Assembly (NCBI RefSeq): GCF_001050235.1
Contig: NZ_DF967972.1
Coordinates: 3,500,724 to 3,564,723 of the forward strand
From: Longilinea arvoryzae
GTDB taxonomy: Bacteria; Chloroflexota; Anaerolineae; Anaerolineales; Anaerolineaceae
DNA length: 64,000 bases
Reading direction: 5' to 3'
The notes beneath the pieces were generated by a model. That model was not told where the DNA came from, made no database searches, and saw only the letters and a program-made list of their open reading frames with translations. The translations under genes and the position numbers were made by a program. Below are positions 15,894 to 26,320 of this stretch, piece after piece (position 1 is the first letter of the stretch; every line of letters begins with the position of its first letter).

Positions 15894-16964
15894 TCAGCGC
15901 TCCATGCTGACGACTTGCGAATCCCAGCGGTGCCAGCCACCGAAGCGTTCCTCGAGAATCTTGCGGCCCTCGCCGGGCGATTTTCGTCCGACCAGTTCCA
16001 GGTCGGCGTCGACCATGATTCGCACCAACTCGTGAAAATGGACGCTGGGCTTCCAATTTAATTTCTGCTGAGAGCGGCTCGGATCGGCAAGTAAATAATT
16101 GACTTCGGTGGGGCGGAAATAGCGCGGATCGATCTTGACATATTGATTCCAGTCCAGGCCGACGTAGCCAAACGCCTCATCCAAGAATTCGCGCACCGAA
16201 TGAGATTCGCCGGTTCCGATGACGTAATCGTCCGCGGTATCCTGCTGCAAAATCCGCCACATCGCTTCGACGTACTCCGGCGCATAACCCCAGTCACGGC
16301 GTGAATCGAGATTGCCCAGATAGAGCGTCTTTTGGGTGCCGGCGAGGATGGCGGCCAGGGCGCGGGTGATCTTGCGGGTGACGAAAGTTTCGCCGCGGCG
16401 TGGGGACTCATGATTGAATAGAATTCCGTTGGAGGTGAACAGGTGATAGCCTTCGCGGTAATTGCGCGTCACCCAGTAGGAATAGACTTTGGCGGCTGCG
16501 TAAGGACTGCGTGGCTCGAACGGGGTATCCTCATTTTGCGGAGGCTTGGCGCCGCCGAACATTTCACTCGAGGATGCCTGATAGAAGCGGGTTTCCAGCT
16601 TCGCCTTGCGAATGGCCTCGAGGATGCGGATGGTGCCCAGGCCGGTGACGTCACCGGTATATTCCGGCATATCGAAGCTGACGCGTACGTGGCTTTGCGC
16701 CGCCAGGTGATAGATTTCTTCGGGACGAATATTGTAGATCACGTCCAGCAGGCTGTCGGCGGTCGCGACATCGCCATAATGCAGATACAGGTGCACCGGT
16801 TCGCCGTTGGCGTGCGGGTCGTGATAGATGTGATCGATGCGCCGCGTATTGAACGTGCTGGCGCGGCGGATCAGGCCGTGGACTTCATAGCCCTTCGAAA
16901 GCAACAGCTCGGCTAAATACGAGCCGTCTTGACCGGTGATACCGGTGATTAACGCCTTTTTCAA
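15894..16964 (-). CDS. gmd: GDP-mannose 4,6-dehydratase
   Basis: A 356-aa short-chain dehydrogenase-type nucleotide-sugar enzyme. It has the NADP-binding start [19 protein letters not shown], the catalytic YAAAK ([12 protein letters not shown]) and the GMD-specific [16 protein letters not shown] and [16 protein letters not shown]. It converts GDP-mannose to GDP-4-keto-6-deoxymannose, the precursor of fucose, rhamnose or perosamine units of surface glycans. The partner epimerase/reductase is not in the window. Start is TTG with a GGAGGGG SD; the promoter is at 17026-17055. Confidence 0.95.
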   Translation of the reverse strand: MKKALITGITGQDGSYLAELLLSKGYEVHGLIRRASTFNTRRIDHIYHDPHANGEPVHLYLHYGDVATADSLLDVIYNIRPEEIYHLAAQSHVRVSFDMPEYTGDVTGLGTIRILEAIRKAKLETRFYQASSSEMFGGAKPPQNEDTPFEPRSPYAAAKVYSYWVTRNYREGYHLFTSNGILFNHESPRRGETFVTRKITRALAAILAGTQKTLYLGNLDSRRDWGYAPEYVEAMWRILQQDTADDYVIGTGESHSVREFLDEAFGYVGLDWNQYVKIDPRYFRPTEVNYLLADPSRSQQKLNWKPSVHFHELVRIMVDADLELVGRKSPGEGRKILEERFGGWHRWDSQVVSMER

Positions 16965-17025
16965 AATATCCCCTCCGGGTTTTTATTCAATGGAAAATGT
17001 ACTGCCCAAACGTCAAGATTTTGCA

Positions 17026-17055
17026 AGTATAAACTACACCCGCGCATGCTGTCAA
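17026..17055 (-). promoter_or_regulatory. Promoter of the gmd-phosphatase operon
   Basis: Minus strand: TTGACA (17055-17050), 18-bp spacer, TATACT (17031-17026), about 60 nt upstream of the gmd start. Confidence 0.75.
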
Positions 17056-17061
17056 ACGGTA

Positions 17062-17092
17062 ATAAAAACAGCGGAGGGGGTTCCTCCGCTGT
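17062..17092 (-). terminator. Terminator after clpC
   Basis: ACAGCGGAGG (17068-17077) pairs with CCTCCGCTGT (17083-17092); on the minus strand it is followed by TTTTTATT. Confidence 0.9.
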
Positions 17093-17112
17093 CATTGATT
17101 CGATCTTGCAGG

Positions 17113-19584
17113 TTATTTGGCTTCTTCAGCCACGGCTTCGACTTTCGCATCCAGTTTGGTGAAGAACAACTGGTTGGTTTCCTTATCAAGGTCGACCAGC
17201 ACGTGGTCTCCCTCGGCAAATTGCCCTGACAGCAGGCTGATGGAAAGCGGGCTTTCGACATGCTTCTGCAGCGCGCGGCGCAGCGGCCGGGCGCCAAAGG
17301 CCGGGTCGTACCCCACCGCTGCCAGCCAATCCCGGGCGGCATCCGAAAGACTCACATCCAAACCGTGTTCTTCCAGGCGCTGGTGAATTTCCTTCATCTG
17401 CAAAGTGACGATCGCGCCCATTTGCTCCAGGCTGAGCGGCGAGAACATGATAATTTCGTCGATGCGGTTCAGGAACTCCGGCCGGAAGGTGGTCTTGAGG
17501 GCCTTGTCGATTTTATCCTGCGTCTGGCGGTCTTCGGCATTATCCGAAGTCTGCAGGAAACCCAGTGTTCCGCCCTTATGGACGTATTCCGTTCCCAGGT
17601 TGCTGGTCATGATGAGCACCGTATTGCGGAAATCCACCAGGCGGCCCTGCCCGTCGGTCAGGCGACCGTCGTCGAGGATCTGGAGCAGGGCGTTCCACAC
17701 TTCGGGATGCGCCTTTTCGATTTCATCGAACAGGATGACGCGGTAGGGGCGTCGGCGTACGGCTTCCGTCAACTGCCCGCCTTCCTCATATCCAACGTAG
17801 CCCGGAGGCGCGCCGAACAGGCGCGAAGCAGTGTGCTGCTCGCGGTATTCACTCATATCCAAGCGCACCAGGGCATCCTCATCGTCGAAAAGGAATTCAG
17901 CCAGCGCCTTGGCAAGCTCGGTCTTTCCAACGCCGGAAGGTCCGATGAAGATGAACGATCCGATCGGCCGGCGCGGATCTTTGAGACCCGAGCGGGCCCG
18001 GCGAATGGCGTCCGAGATGGCCTGAATGGCCTCGTCCTGGCCGATGATGCGTTCGTGCAGGCGCTCTTCCATGTGCAACAGTTTTTCGGCCTCGGTTTCC
18101 ATCATTTGGCTGACCGGGATGCCGGTCCACTGCGCGATCACCTGGGCGATATCATCCACATCCACGACCTCATCCAGCTTATGCTCGACTTCCCACTGGT
18201 CGCGCTGCTCGTTGAATTCCGTCTCCAGGCGGATCCGTTCGGCCTTTTTGCGGGCGGCCCGTTCATAGTCGCGTTCCAGGCCGGCCTGCTCTTCCTCAGC
18301 GGTCAGGCGGTCCAGCTCGGATTTTTTCTCTTTCAGGTCGGCGGGCAGCGAGTATAACGCCACGCGCAGCTTGGCGGCTGCTTCATCCATGAGGTCGATG
18401 GCCTTATCCGGCAGGTGCCGGTCGGTGACATAGCGCGAGGAAAGGCGCGCGGCTGCGACCAGGGCATTATCCGAAAAGCGCACTTTATGATGCGCCTCGT
18501 AGCGGTCACGCAGCCCGAACAACATTTGAATGGTGTCATCGACGCTGGGTTCGTCTACATAAACCGGGGCGAAACGCCGCTCCAGCGCCGAATCTTTTTC
18601 GATGTGCTTGTGAAACTCATCCAGGGTGGTGGCGCCGATGCACTGCAATTCACCCCGCGCCAGGGCCGGTTTAAGCATATTGGACGCATCCATGGCGCCC
18701 TGGGCCGCGCCGGCGCCAATGACGGTGTGCAGTTCATCGATGAAAAGGATGATCTCGCCTTCCGAACGCTGCACCTCTTCGATGGTTGCCTTCAGGCGTT
18801 CCTCGAACTCACCCCGGAAGCGTGAACCAGCAATCATGGCGCTCAAATCGAGCGAGACCACTCGCTTGCCGGCCAAAATCTCCGGAACATCGTTGGCCGC
18901 GATTTTTTCGGCCAATCCTTCGACGATGGCTGTCTTGCCCACGCCGGCTTCCCCGATCAGCACCGGGTTGTTCTTGGTGCGGCGCGAGAGAATTTGCATG
19001 ACGCGCAGGATTTCCTTCTCACGCCCGATGACGGGATCGAGTTTCCCTTCCCGGGCCTGGGTGGTCAGATCGCGCGAATATTTCTCCAGGGTGCGGTAGC
19101 GAGTTTCAGCCTGTGGATCGGTGACGCGCTGCCCGCCACGCAGTTGCAGGATGGCATCGTTGACCCGTTCGCGGGTGATGCCGGCGCCTTCCAGCAGACG
19201 CGCCGCCGGTGTGTTGCGTTCGGTCAGGATCGCCAGAAAGAGATGCTCTGTGGAGATGTACTCATCCTTCAACCGGCTGGCTTCTTCATTGGCCTGGTCG
19301 ATGATTCGCTTGACGCGGGGAGTGATAAAAATCTGCCCGGCGCCGCCGCCAAAAATACTTGCTTTGGGGCTGGTGCGCAGAATATAATCCAATCGGTCCG
19401 CCAACGCGTTCGCATCAACTTTTAAAATTTCCAAAATCTGCGGAATCACGCCCTGAGGCTGCTCGATCAAGGCCAGCAGGATATGTTCGGTATCGATCTG
19501 ATTGTGGCCGTAGCGCTGAATAATCTCAGCGGCCCGCTGAGCAGCTTCTTGAGCACGTTCTGTAAATCGATCAAATCGCATCAT
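17113..19584 (-). CDS. clpC: ATP-dependent Clp protease ATP-binding subunit ClpC
   Basis: An 823-aa Hsp100. Two N-terminal Clp_N repeats (about 1-150) precede AAA+ module 1 (Walker [10 protein letters not shown], about 211-219), a coiled-coil middle region with a UVR-like stretch, and AAA+ module 2 (Walker [10 protein letters not shown], sensor [14 protein letters not shown]). It unfolds substrates for ClpP. On the minus strand a TATAAT box (19626-19621) and AAGGA precede the start; MM gives two possible first codons. clpP is not nearby. Monocistronic with its own terminator. Confidence 0.95.
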   Translation of the reverse strand: MMRFDRFTERAQEAAQRAAEIIQRYGHNQIDTEHILLALIEQPQGVIPQILEILKVDANALADRLDYILRTSPKASIFGGGAGQIFITPRVKRIIDQANEEASRLKDEYISTEHLFLAILTERNTPAARLLEGAGITRERVNDAILQLRGGQRVTDPQAETRYRTLEKYSRDLTTQAREGKLDPVIGREKEILRVMQILSRRTKNNPVLIGEAGVGKTAIVEGLAEKIAANDVPEILAGKRVVSLDLSAMIAGSRFRGEFEERLKATIEEVQRSEGEIILFIDELHTVIGAGAAQGAMDASNMLKPALARGELQCIGATTLDEFHKHIEKDSALERRFAPVYVDEPSVDDTIQMLFGLRDRYEAHHKVRFSDNALVAAARLSSRYVTDRHLPDKAIDLMDEAAAKLRVALYSLPADLKEKKSELDRLTAEEEQAGLERDYERAARKKAERIRLETEFNEQRDQWEVEHKLDEVVDVDDIAQVIAQWTGIPVSQMMETEAEKLLHMEERLHERIIGQDEAIQAISDAIRRARSGLKDPRRPIGSFIFIGPSGVGKTELAKALAEFLFDDEDALVRLDMSEYREQHTASRLFGAPPGYVGYEEGGQLTEAVRRRPYRVILFDEIEKAHPEVWNALLQILDDGRLTDGQGRLVDFRNTVLIMTSNLGTEYVHKGGTLGFLQTSDNAEDRQTQDKIDKALKTTFRPEFLNRIDEIIMFSPLSLEQMGAIVTLQMKEIHQRLEEHGLDVSLSDAARDWLAAVGYDPAFGARPLRRALQKHVESPLSISLLSGQFAEGDHVLVDLDKETNQLFFTKLDAKVEAVAEEAK

Positions 19585-19792
19585 AGGAGTTTTTTCCTTT
19601 GTAATTCAAGAACCAAAGGGATTATAGCATCCCGTATATTAATAGTATATCTGAGGCCGGTAAGAAAAGTATAAGAATGGCCAGCGCTCAGTTCTGACCT
19701 GATTGTATCCAGAAGAGGCAGGATTGCAAGCCGAAAACCGGAAATGACCACCCTCGATCCTTCAACAAATCCGCTTCCGGTGCCGAAGCGTG

Positions 19793-19822
19793 TTTACATC
19801 CCATTCTGTGTGGTGCTAAAAT
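19793..19822 (+). promoter_or_regulatory. Promoter of the GNAT gene (leaderless)
   Basis: TTTACA (19793-19798), 18-bp spacer, TAAAAT (19817-19822) preceded by TGC (extended -10); the ATG follows 6 nt later. Confidence 0.75.
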
Positions 19823-19828
19823 ACAGCC

Positions 19829-20815
19829 ATGTCCACCTCCATTACCACCCATGCCACTCACCTTCGCCCGGTGGATGTTCGCAAGGACCTGCCTGAAATC
19901 GCGGACTTGATCGAGTTATGCTTCGCCAGCACGATGGATGCGGATGGGCGTGAATATATTCGCCAGATTCGGCGCATGGCAATGGAGAATCGCGGAATTG
20001 GGCTGGCCATTCCGGCCGCGAGGCGGTTCGTCGTACCCATTCAGGGCTACGTCTGGACCGAAAGCGACCACATCGTCGGCAATCTGACGTTGATCCCCTA
20101 TTTTAAAGGCAGCAAGGTGGTCTATATGATCGCCAATGTGGCGGTACATCCCGATTACCGGCGGCGCGGAATTGCCCGCCAGTTGACTCAGCAGGGCATC
20201 AACCACGCCCGCGAGCACGGCGCATCCGCGACCTGGCTGCAGGTGCGCGATGACAATCCTGGGGCTACCCAGCTCTATCTGTCCCTGGGTTTCATCGAAC
20301 GCGCCCGCCGCACCAACTGGACTTTCGATTCATCCGGCCAGCCGATACCGCCGCTGACACCCCGGGTGACTATCCGCCGGCGCACGATGAACGATTGGCA
20401 TTTTCAATTCCGCTGGCTGCAGGAAATTTATCCACCCGAGATCAGTTGGAATTTGCCATTTCAAATCAACCGTCTGCAACCCGGTTTTTGGCGCGAATTC
20501 ATGCGCTGGATGAACGGCGAACGCATGAATCAATGGAGCGCGTGGTTGGACGATCGTTTTCTGGGCGCCGCTGCCTGGGAACCGGGCAATGTGGTTACAG
20601 ACGTCATCTGGCTGGCGACCAATCCGTTGGAAGAGGACCTGGCTGCGCAGGCGCTCCTGACCCACGCCCGGCGTATCCTGCCGCCGCACCGAACAGTGAC
20701 GATCAACTTTCCGGCCGGATTTGCGGTCAAGGGCCTCGAAGCTGCCGGTTTTAAAGCGCACAACACATTGATCTGGATGGAAACATCTTTTTCGAACCCC
20801 GCCCGAAATGGTTGA
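19829..20815 (+). CDS. GNAT-family N-acetyltransferase
   Basis: A 328-aa protein. Residues about 10-165 form a GNAT domain with the acetyl-CoA binding region VAVHPDYRRRGIARQL and the ATWLQVRDDNPGATQLYLSLGF strand-helix. The second half (MNDWHFQFRWLQ to the end) looks like a degenerate second acetyltransferase-type domain or a partner domain. The substrate is unknown. Leaderless mRNA is likely. Confidence 0.85.
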   Translation: MSTSITTHATHLRPVDVRKDLPEIADLIELCFASTMDADGREYIRQIRRMAMENRGIGLAIPAARRFVVPIQGYVWTESDHIVGNLTLIPYFKGSKVVYMIANVAVHPDYRRRGIARQLTQQGINHAREHGASATWLQVRDDNPGATQLYLSLGFIERARRTNWTFDSSGQPIPPLTPRVTIRRRTMNDWHFQFRWLQEIYPPEISWNLPFQINRLQPGFWREFMRWMNGERMNQWSAWLDDRFLGAAAWEPGNVVTDVIWLATNPLEEDLAAQALLTHARRILPPHRTVTINFPAGFAVKGLEAAGFKAHNTLIWMETSFSNPARNG

Positions 20816-20861
20816 AACACTTTTCTCCTTTTTTCGTATACTCTAGAAAAGGAGTGTTCCG

Positions 20862-21236
20862 ATGCGCAGATTCCTGCTTCGCTTGATTATCAACGCCGTT
20901 GCTTTATATGCGGCAATCGCCTTGATGCGCAATTATGGCATCACCCCCACCAGCCAGAACTGGTATGACTACCTGTGGCTGGCTTTGATCTTTGGCGTAA
21001 TCAATGCTGTGATCAAACCCCTGTTGATCGTGGCAAGCTGTCCGCTGCTCGTGCTGACATTGGGCCTGGGGACACTGTTGATCAATACCCTGCTGTTCTT
21101 CCTGGCCGGCTGGATCGGGACTCAATTCGGCGTCGGCTTCACGGTCGACGGTTTCCTTCCGGCATTTTTCGGCGCGCTGATCGTCAGCATTGTCAGTTGG
21201 GTGCTCAGCGCGATCTTCCGGGACGAAGTCAAATAA
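20862..21236 (+). CDS. Phage-holin-like four-helix membrane protein (PF04020-type)
   Basis: A 124-aa protein with four hydrophobic segments and the typical NYGI...WLALIFGVINAVIKPLL and GWIGTQFGVGFTVDGF patterns of the holin superfamily IV/YvlD family. In bacteria these are usually chromosomal genes of unknown role, not phage lysis genes, and there is no phage context here. AAAGGAG SD and a TATACT box (20837-20842) lie upstream. Confidence 0.85.
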   Translation: MRRFLLRLIINAVALYAAIALMRNYGITPTSQNWYDYLWLALIFGVINAVIKPLLIVASCPLLVLTLGLGTLLINTLLFFLAGWIGTQFGVGFTVDGFLPAFFGALIVSIVSWVLSAIFRDEVK

Positions 21237-21266
21237 TCCCGGGTTCCATTGCAATCCCATCGAAAA

Positions 21267-21298
21267 GCGGCGCCGGAACAATTCCGGCGCCGCTTGTT
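21267..21298. terminator. Bidirectional terminator
   Basis: A 12-bp perfect stem, GCGGCGCCGGAA (21267-21278) with TTCCGGCGCCGC (21282-21293), flanked by TTGTTCTT on the plus side, between convergent genes. Confidence 0.8.
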
Positions 21299-21319
21299 CT
21301 TATCTCCAAAGTCCGATTC

Positions 21320-24300
21320 TCAGGGCAGGGTGAAGCGCAAAATGCTGTTGTTGATGGCGTCGCTCACCCACACATGTCCTTCCGAATCGAGCGCCACGCC
21401 GGCCGGCATGCCAAAACCGCCCGCTCCGGCGCCCGGGTCGCCCCAGGTGCGAACGAAGGTGCCGTCCGTCTTGAATTCCAGGATTCGATAACCTTCCGGA
21501 TCGTTGACGAACACATTGCCATCCGGGCTGACGGCAATGAAGGGCTTGTTATCCAACGATTCACCGTACCAGGCCGAGACATCCCACTGCAGGAGCGGTA
21601 CGAACACATCGCCGGTCGGGGTCGGCGAGAACACCTGAATGCGTTGATTCCAGGTATCCGTCACATAAACCAGGCCTTGCGAATCGACGGCCACACCCAC
21701 CGGCTCGTCGAATTTTCCGGCTTCGAAACCCTGCCCGCCGAATTGAGTGATGGATTTACCGTCCGAGGTAAACACGGAAATGCGTTTATTGCCGGTATCG
21801 GCCACATAAACCCGCCCCTGGCTGTCGACGGCAATGCCGCGCGGCCCCCAGAAAGCGTCCGGGGTCTCGGCGGTGCCGAAGTAGCCCCACTTGGTGATGA
21901 ATTTCCCGTCCGCGGTGAACTTCTGGACGCGGTGGTTCCAGGTATCGGTCACATATACCGAGCCATCCGGGCCAACCGCGACGCCCCACGGCTCGTAGAA
22001 CATGCCGTCAGTGCCGCCGCTCTGGCTGATATCCGTGAAGCCGCCCCACTGCTGCAGTAACTGCCCGTCCGCTGAGAAGTGCTCGATGCGGTTGTTGTGC
22101 GAATCGGCCACATAGATCGTACCGTCGGCTGCCACGGCCAGACCGCGCGGGGTGTTGAGCTGACCCTCTGCTGAACCCGGCGTACCGAAAGACAGATCCG
22201 CCGACAGACTGATCTTTCCACTTTCGTAAGGATCGACTTCAGTCACCGGCGCGACCGGCGCGGCGCCGTAGTTCCAGATCTGCGAAACGATATCCTTGCG
22301 GATATACAGGCGAATGCCGGCCGAGGGATACCAGTTTTCCAGGGTCAGGTCGGTGCGGCCTTCCAGTTCCGCGTACTTTGTATAATCCCGGTTCAACCAG
22401 ATATCGAAGAGCGCCTGGCGCATTTGCGGATTGGATATGGCGCTCCACACCCGGTCCCAGGTCAGGTTGAAGTAATCCTGCATGGGCCACCACAAACGTT
22501 GGTATTGGTAGTAGATGAAATTATCCTTGAGAATCGGTTCGACCCGCGAATACATGTTATCGCTGACGATGACGATGGCCTTGTCGCGCAAATCCCGGGT
22601 CGGGGTATCCTTGTAATACGTGACGTTGGTGTAATCGCGCAGGTACCACCAGAAGGGATAGATGCCATCCTCGTCATAGGCGATCTGAACGCCCAAGCCG
22701 TCCGTCGTACGCCGGGAAATTTCCTCGATTTGCGCCAGCATTTGTTTGGGACCGTTGCCGCCATGGGCGTACACCAGAAACTCGGTCGGAAGGTCGTAAT
22801 TGATATAGGATGCGGTGAAAGCCGTTCGCGCCGTCAGCACGGAAAGCAGCACGAGGAATGCCGAGGCAAAAATGCGCAGCAGTTGCCCGGTGTGAACATC
22901 GCGCAGCAGGTGAACGATCCCCCATCCCGAAAGGACTAAACCGGCGAGAGACAGAACGAAATCGCTGGTAGCCTGCAACTGGGCCAGTTCCTTACCCTGG
23001 AAGGGCAGTTGACCGCCCATCGTGGAAGCAAACAGGCCCGCGGCGCTGGCGACAAAAACGGGTAAGAGCAGCAGGGCCAACCAGCCCTTTTGTTCGCCAA
23101 ACCGTTTCCAATCCGTGGTGTCGGCCAGATAACCAAAACCCCATCCAGCTGCCAGGATCATCGGCGTGGCGATGTGCAGCGTCAGCCAGGGCATTTTTTC
23201 GCCGGCCAGGCTGTAAGCGACCAGGCTGGTGAACGTCCAGAACAGCAGCAGCGCCAGAACGGGCACGCGCTGGGCTGCGTGAGGTTCTTCGATCGCTTCG
23301 ATGAGATTGTTATCGGCATCCTCGGCTTCCGCCAGAGCCGGTTCATCCGGTTCAATCTCTGACGGCTCCTTCGCTTCATCCAGTTCAACGATCTTTGTCT
23401 CCGGAGTGGTTCCGTCCTCCGGTTGGTGCGCAGGCGAGAAACCCGCCCAGGTCATGAAGCGGCGGTACCGCAAGCCGAAGTACAACGCCACCAGGGCGCC
23501 GATCGCCGGTAAGTATTCATAGATGGGAATCTGGATCAAAGCATAGTAATACAACGGCTGTGATCCACGCTGTACGCCCTGTTGGGAGAGCCAGTAACCC
23601 AGGCTGGCGATCAGCCCCATGAAAAAGCCCTGTCCGTTGGTGAAGAACGAAGTATACAGAACGGTGAAAATGGCTGAAAAGATGGCCAGGCAGGTGAGAT
23701 AAATGCGCGGCCGCCACCACAATCCCAACGCCACGCCGATGGCCACCATGGGAACCAGGAACAGCGCCGTATGCAGCATGCCCGAGGTGGAATAATCCAG
23801 CGGATTCCAGCCCACCATGCGCACCGGAAAAGCCGCCAGCAGCGGAATCACCAGCGCCATCAGCAGCATGATCAGGTCGAAGGAACGTTGTTTGCGAATG
23901 ACCTTCCAACCCAGGGATCGCACCAGGGTCACCACCGCTGCCAGGCCGGCCACCAGGGCCAGGACCAGTCCGCCGTATTCCAGTCCGCGCAGCAGGCTGA
24001 GCGAACCGATTTGCGGCGTCGTCGCATTCGATTGCAACGGTGTGGTCGAAGCGTCCGCAGATGCCACCCCCGCACCCAATGCGACGACCACCATCACAAT
24101 CATGATCCCCATCAGCAGGATGAAGCGTTTTCGTGTCGCTTCCTCGGGCCATTTCAAGCGCGTGACCTGATCGAGGAAGAACAGCGCCAGGAACATCAGC
24201 GCCTGAGCCGTATAGATATAGGATGTGGCCTTATCGCTAAAGTGGAACGCCGAGACAATCGTCAGCAAAATGAGCGCGGATTTCTCCCCTTTTTCCAGAT

Positions 24301-24805
24301 ACCGCAAGATTCCGTAGATCATCAGAACGGTCCACAGGCCCTCGAAGGCTTCATTGCGTGTGTACCGGCCGTAGAAAAGGAGGATGGGTGAGATGAGCAT
24401 CATTGCCCCGGCGAACAGAGCGCCGCGCTGCCCGAGATACCGTTTGAAGGCCAGCATGCCAACCGCGATGGTGGCAATACTGAACAACGCGTAAGGGGCG
24501 CGGGCGCTGAAATCACTGTCGCCGAGCAGGAAATAAGAGGCCGCCAGCACATGGAATTGGAACGGTCCATGCGTTACCGGGTCGTAATTGTAGCCGCGAC
24601 CCTGATAGTAATCCCAGGCCGGCCGCACGTGATTGGTTTCATCATGACTCATCACGCGCAGGTCGATATTGTAAAAGCGCGTGAATATCGCCGCGATCAA
24701 GATCAAGACGATGAGCAGGGTTTCCACGCGAAACTGTGGCAGTGCTCGAAAAACAGGACGGTCTAACCAGGATGCAGCAGGGGACTTTTCCGTCGATTTT
24801 TCCAT
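21320..24805 (-). CDS. Agl23-type (TIGR03663) membrane glycosyltransferase fused to NHL beta-propeller
   Basis: An 1161-aa protein. The N-terminal 770 residues carry about a dozen membrane helices and the GT-C/PMT-like start FTRFYNIDLRVMSHDETNH with an acidic loop residue, DPVTHGPFQFHVLA and FYGRYTRNEAF, typical of the TIGR03663/Agl23 family. A charged cytoplasmic loop (EDGTTPETK...EEPHAAQR) interrupts the helices. The C-terminal ~300 residues are six NHL repeats (LAVAADGTIYVADSHNNRI, VAVGPDGSVYVTDTWNHR, IAVDSQGRVYVADTGNKRI and others). It probably transfers a sugar from a lipid carrier outside the membrane; the propeller may bind acceptor or wall. Confidence 0.85.
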   Translation of the reverse strand: MEKSTEKSPAASWLDRPVFRALPQFRVETLLIVLILIAAIFTRFYNIDLRVMSHDETNHVRPAWDYYQGRGYNYDPVTHGPFQFHVLAASYFLLGDSDFSARAPYALFSIATIAVGMLAFKRYLGQRGALFAGAMMLISPILLFYGRYTRNEAFEGLWTVLMIYGILRYLEKGEKSALILLTIVSAFHFSDKATSYIYTAQALMFLALFFLDQVTRLKWPEEATRKRFILLMGIMIVMVVVALGAGVASADASTTPLQSNATTPQIGSLSLLRGLEYGGLVLALVAGLAAVVTLVRSLGWKVIRKQRSFDLIMLLMALVIPLLAAFPVRMVGWNPLDYSTSGMLHTALFLVPMVAIGVALGLWWRPRIYLTCLAIFSAIFTVLYTSFFTNGQGFFMGLIASLGYWLSQQGVQRGSQPLYYYALIQIPIYEYLPAIGALVALYFGLRYRRFMTWAGFSPAHQPEDGTTPETKIVELDEAKEPSEIEPDEPALAEAEDADNNLIEAIEEPHAAQRVPVLALLLFWTFTSLVAYSLAGEKMPWLTLHIATPMILAAGWGFGYLADTTDWKRFGEQKGWLALLLLPVFVASAAGLFASTMGGQLPFQGKELAQLQATSDFVLSLAGLVLSGWGIVHLLRDVHTGQLLRIFASAFLVLLSVLTARTAFTASYINYDLPTEFLVYAHGGNGPKQMLAQIEEISRRTTDGLGVQIAYDEDGIYPFWWYLRDYTNVTYYKDTPTRDLRDKAIVIVSDNMYSRVEPILKDNFIYYQYQRLWWPMQDYFNLTWDRVWSAISNPQMRQALFDIWLNRDYTKYAELEGRTDLTLENWYPSAGIRLYIRKDIVSQIWNYGAAPVAPVTEVDPYESGKISLSADLSFGTPGSAEGQLNTPRGLAVAADGTIYVADSHNNRIEHFSADGQLLQQWGGFTDISQSGGTDGMFYEPWGVAVGPDGSVYVTDTWNHRVQKFTADGKFITKWGYFGTAETPDAFWGPRGIAVDSQGRVYVADTGNKRISVFTSDGKSITQFGGQGFEAGKFDEPVGVAVDSQGLVYVTDTWNQRIQVFSPTPTGDVFVPLLQWDVSAWYGESLDNKPFIAVSPDGNVFVNDPEGYRILEFKTDGTFVRTWGDPGAGAGGFGMPAGVALDSEGHVWVSDAINNSILRFTLP

Positions 24806-24871
24806 AGGTTCTCAACGCTTTTTTATGAATTTGGAATATTTCAACCGTGACTATACTTTACTCTGACCGTT

Positions 24872-25225
24872 ATGGCAAGTATACCTTGTTTGGAGCCGGC
24901 CGATATCCCGTTGGATATCGCCTCTTCGTTGACGGAAGGGCGGCTCTCTTCTATACTTTTACATTATCGTTGCACGGGAGAGAAAATTGCCGCGTTCTCG
25001 AGTTTTGCGTTACAGCCTGTTTGCATCGTTGCGGCATCCATGTTTGCCATTCTCATGGCCGTCGCCAATCAGGGTAATGCCGTCGGAATGGAATTGAGCG
25101 GAATTCTGGTCGATCTCCTCGGCTACCGCCGGACCTTTACCGTCATCGCGGGATTGAACTTGCTGGCGCCATCTTTGCTTCCGGTCATCTTTCGCAGTAG
25201 AATTCAACGATCGGTTACTACTTAA
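24872..25225 (+). pseudogene. Possible remnant of an MFS transporter C-terminus
   Basis: A 117-codon frame whose second half (GNAVGMELSGILVDLLGYRR, then TFTVIAGLNLLAPSLLP) resembles the last two or three helices of a major facilitator permease. The first half is not membrane-protein-like. No complete transporter is present and there is no SD; a TATACT box lies at 24852-24857. The rest of the 24806-25248 interval is empty. It may be a decayed gene or a small membrane protein of unknown role. Confidence 0.35.
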
Positions 25226-25248
25226 TAATTTTTAGAAATGAGGCTATT

Positions 25249-26316
25249 TTGGATACAAATACAAAATCATCGACCATCATCGCTTTTGATTGGGGGGACA
25301 CTTTGATGCTCGATTTACCCCAGTACAACGGTCCCATGGTCGATTGGCCGGAAGTCATCGCTGTGGAGGGCGCTCAATCCACCCTGTCGGAGCTCTCGCA
25401 GCATAATCAATTGATTGTTGCCACCAATGCCGCTGCCTCGAATCCGGAAAAAGTTCGCGCGGCCCTGCAACGGGTTGGCCTGGCTGAATTTATCGGCGAC
25501 ATCTTTACAAGTCACATCGTCAACGGCAAGAAACCGCAGCGCGAATTCTTCCGCTCCATCGAAAGGAAATATAACCCTGAGGCGGAATTCATCATGGTCG
25601 GTGACAGTTATTCGAGTGATATCGTCGGTGCCTGGCAGGCGGGTTGGCTGGCAGTGTGGTACAACCCGTCCGATGACGCCGCGCCAGGCCTGATGCCGCT
25701 GCATGACTTGGAAATCCGCCACCTGGATGCGCTGCCGGCGGCGCTGGCGCAACCCCGGCTGCCGGGTTGGACGCAGGCCATATCCTGGCTGACCGAGCAA
25801 AAGGCGCCAGCCAGCCTGCAATTACACATTCAGGCCGTTTCCGCCGCGGCATACCAGATGGCGGTCTGGATGCACGCCGCCGGCGAGCCGGTCAATCCGC
25901 TCCTGGCGCAGCGCGGCGCCATGCTACACGATCTGGCCAAAGTCAGTTCGTTGCACGACAAACACACCAATCACGGCGAAGCCGCTGCGCACATCCTGAT
26001 CGAGCGCGGCCAGCCCGCGCTGGCGGAAATCGCCCGCCGGCACCTTCTCACCAACCTGCTGAATCCGGCACTTGCTCCGCGCACCTGGGAGGAAAAGATC
26101 GTCTTCATGGCCGATAAATTGATGGAAGGCAGCCATCTGGTTACGTTGGACCAACGCATCAACGCTTTGAGTCGGCGCTACAGTCGCTTCAGCGCCGGAA
26201 TTCAGGCCTGCCAGGCGCCGCTGCGCAACCTACAGAAGGAATTGTGCGCCCACATGCATATTCCCGAGTCCCAATTGACCGACCGCTTGCAGGACGCATT
26301 CCTGGGCCACGCCTGA
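25249..26316 (+). CDS. HAD-like hydrolase fused to an HD domain
   Basis: A 355-aa protein. The N-terminal ~185 residues form a HAD phosphatase (IIAFDWGDTL, VATNAA, KPQREFF, MVGDSYSSDIVGA). The +2 position of motif I is Gly rather than Asp, as in some phosphonatase-like members, so phosphatase activity is uncertain. Residues about 190-355 contain an HD metal-binding domain (AMLHDLAKVSS with a His upstream and HGEAAAHIL). Start is TTG with GAGG upstream. Such a fusion suggests nucleotide or phospho-metabolite turnover; the substrate is unknown. Confidence 0.82.
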   Translation: MDTNTKSSTIIAFDWGDTLMLDLPQYNGPMVDWPEVIAVEGAQSTLSELSQHNQLIVATNAAASNPEKVRAALQRVGLAEFIGDIFTSHIVNGKKPQREFFRSIERKYNPEAEFIMVGDSYSSDIVGAWQAGWLAVWYNPSDDAAPGLMPLHDLEIRHLDALPAALAQPRLPGWTQAISWLTEQKAPASLQLHIQAVSAAAYQMAVWMHAAGEPVNPLLAQRGAMLHDLAKVSSLHDKHTNHGEAAAHILIERGQPALAEIARRHLLTNLLNPALAPRTWEEKIVFMADKLMEGSHLVTLDQRINALSRRYSRFSAGIQACQAPLRNLQKELCAHMHIPESQLTDRLQDAFLGHA

Positions 26317-26320
26317 CGCC

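Noticed and set aside
20862..21236. Prophage remnant suggested by a holin-like protein
   Set aside because: The family is chromosomal in many bacteria and there is no integrase, lysin or structural phage gene nearby.
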